From the NCBI GenBank assembly GCA_004154925.1, contig QJNS01000529.1, forward strand, positions 1 to 18,480: DNA of 18,480 nt. Direction: 5' to 3'. The position numbers were made by a program, and so were the translations under genes. Under the pieces are notes generated by a model, which was given only the letters and a program-made list of their open reading frames with translations, was not told where the DNA came from and made no database searches. This DNA is from Monosporascus cannonballus. Lineage: Eukaryota > Ascomycota > Sordariomycetes > Xylariales. Numbering within the stretch: position 1 is the stretch's first letter; each line of letters begins with the position of its first letter. Positions 18,191 through 18,480 of this stretch are shown piece by piece.

Positions 18191-18480
18191 ATGGTGCATT
18201 ATCGAATATCGGATGAACGAAGGTTACAGGGGGGGCTGGAAGATGCGCTCCGTTCAGCTTCAGTCCTGACTGACCACAATGTGGCTGTATTAGCCCGCCA
18301 AGAGACACTAGCCTTGCATCGTGGCTCAGTCACCTCTGTGAATATCGAGCTCCCGATTCGCTACACCGAGGGTGCGCACGCATACGAGATACTCGACGCT
18401 GCCCGTCCCATGCGATTCCCGGCAGTGGGGGGGGCGGCGCGGGGGGGGGGGGCGGGGGGGGGGGCGGGGGGGGGGCGGCG
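18191..18480 (+). CDS. Possible partial open frame running off the window
   Basis: From the ATG at 18191 a frame stays open to the window edge, 96 codons. The first 77 codons have a balanced, protein-like composition, with segments such as RRLQGGLEDALRSASVL and YTEGAHAYEILDAARPM. The last 18 or so codons fall in the G/C-only tract and would encode Gly, Ala and Arg only. I do not recognise a family. Open frames of this length occur by chance in the window, so this is a weak candidate that would need the neighbouring sequence. Confidence 0.2.
   Translation, partial: MVHYRISDERRLQGGLEDALRSASVLTDHNVAVLARQETLALHRGSVTSVNIELPIRYTEGAHAYEILDAARPMRFPAVGGAARGGGAGGGAGGGR
18427..18480. repeat. G/C-only low-complexity tract at the window edge
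   Basis: From 18427 to the end only G and C occur. Runs of G (8, then 12, 11 and 10) are separated by single C or by CGGCGC. It could form G-quadruplexes, but such a run at a sequence end is also typical of an assembly or poly-G sequencing artefact. Confidence 0.85.

Overview
The window looks like nuclear DNA of a filamentous ascomycete (Pezizomycotina, perhaps Sordariomycetes). Five short introns (71-110 bp) with GT...AG ends can be placed so that conserved motifs join in frame. The intact genes are monocistronic and GC-rich, promoters are CT-rich or C-rich, intergenic DNA carries TACA, TAGG and CCAAG simple repeats, and one gene is of an adenylation-thiolation-reductase type common in fungal secondary metabolism. 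The class-level placement is an inference.

Left part (1-4576), relics. A broken aldo/keto reductase lies on the minus strand (about 367-960). Divergent from it, across about 270 bp, is a broken adenylation-thiolation-reductase (NRPS-like) gene on the plus strand (about 1230-4560). The translated remains still align from end to end with the family, but frameshifts and in-frame stops interrupt them repeatedly. They look like the dead remains of a small biosynthetic locus. A stretch of about 2.26 kb without recognisable genes follows (4577-6835), with a microsatellite and, near its right end, a hairpin / CACGTG / hairpin arrangement.

Middle and right part, intact genes. (1) A large ubiquitin-conjugating enzyme (plus strand, 6836-10296, one intron). 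It has a long disordered N-terminus, a Cys-rich middle and a C-terminal UBC domain of the UBE2O/BIRC6 class; the intron lies one codon before the catalytic Cys codon. (2) A Gfo/Idh/MocA-type NAD(P)-dependent oxidoreductase (minus strand, 11000-12240, a 44-bp first exon). (3) An NAD(H) kinase of the mitochondrial Pos5 type (plus strand, 13165-14616, no intron), divergent from the oxidoreductase across about 0.9 kb. (4) A PlsC-type lysophospholipid acyltransferase (minus strand, 15445-16947, four exons). These serve separate housekeeping roles: ubiquitin transfer, redox metabolism, NADP(H) supply and phospholipid remodelling. The only visible functional link is the divergent pairing of an NAD(P)-dependent enzyme with an NADP(H)-producing kinase. 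The last 1.5 kb holds no convincing gene and ends in a run made only of G and C that may mark a contig end or an artefact. I see no rRNA, tRNA, CRISPR array or intact transposon.
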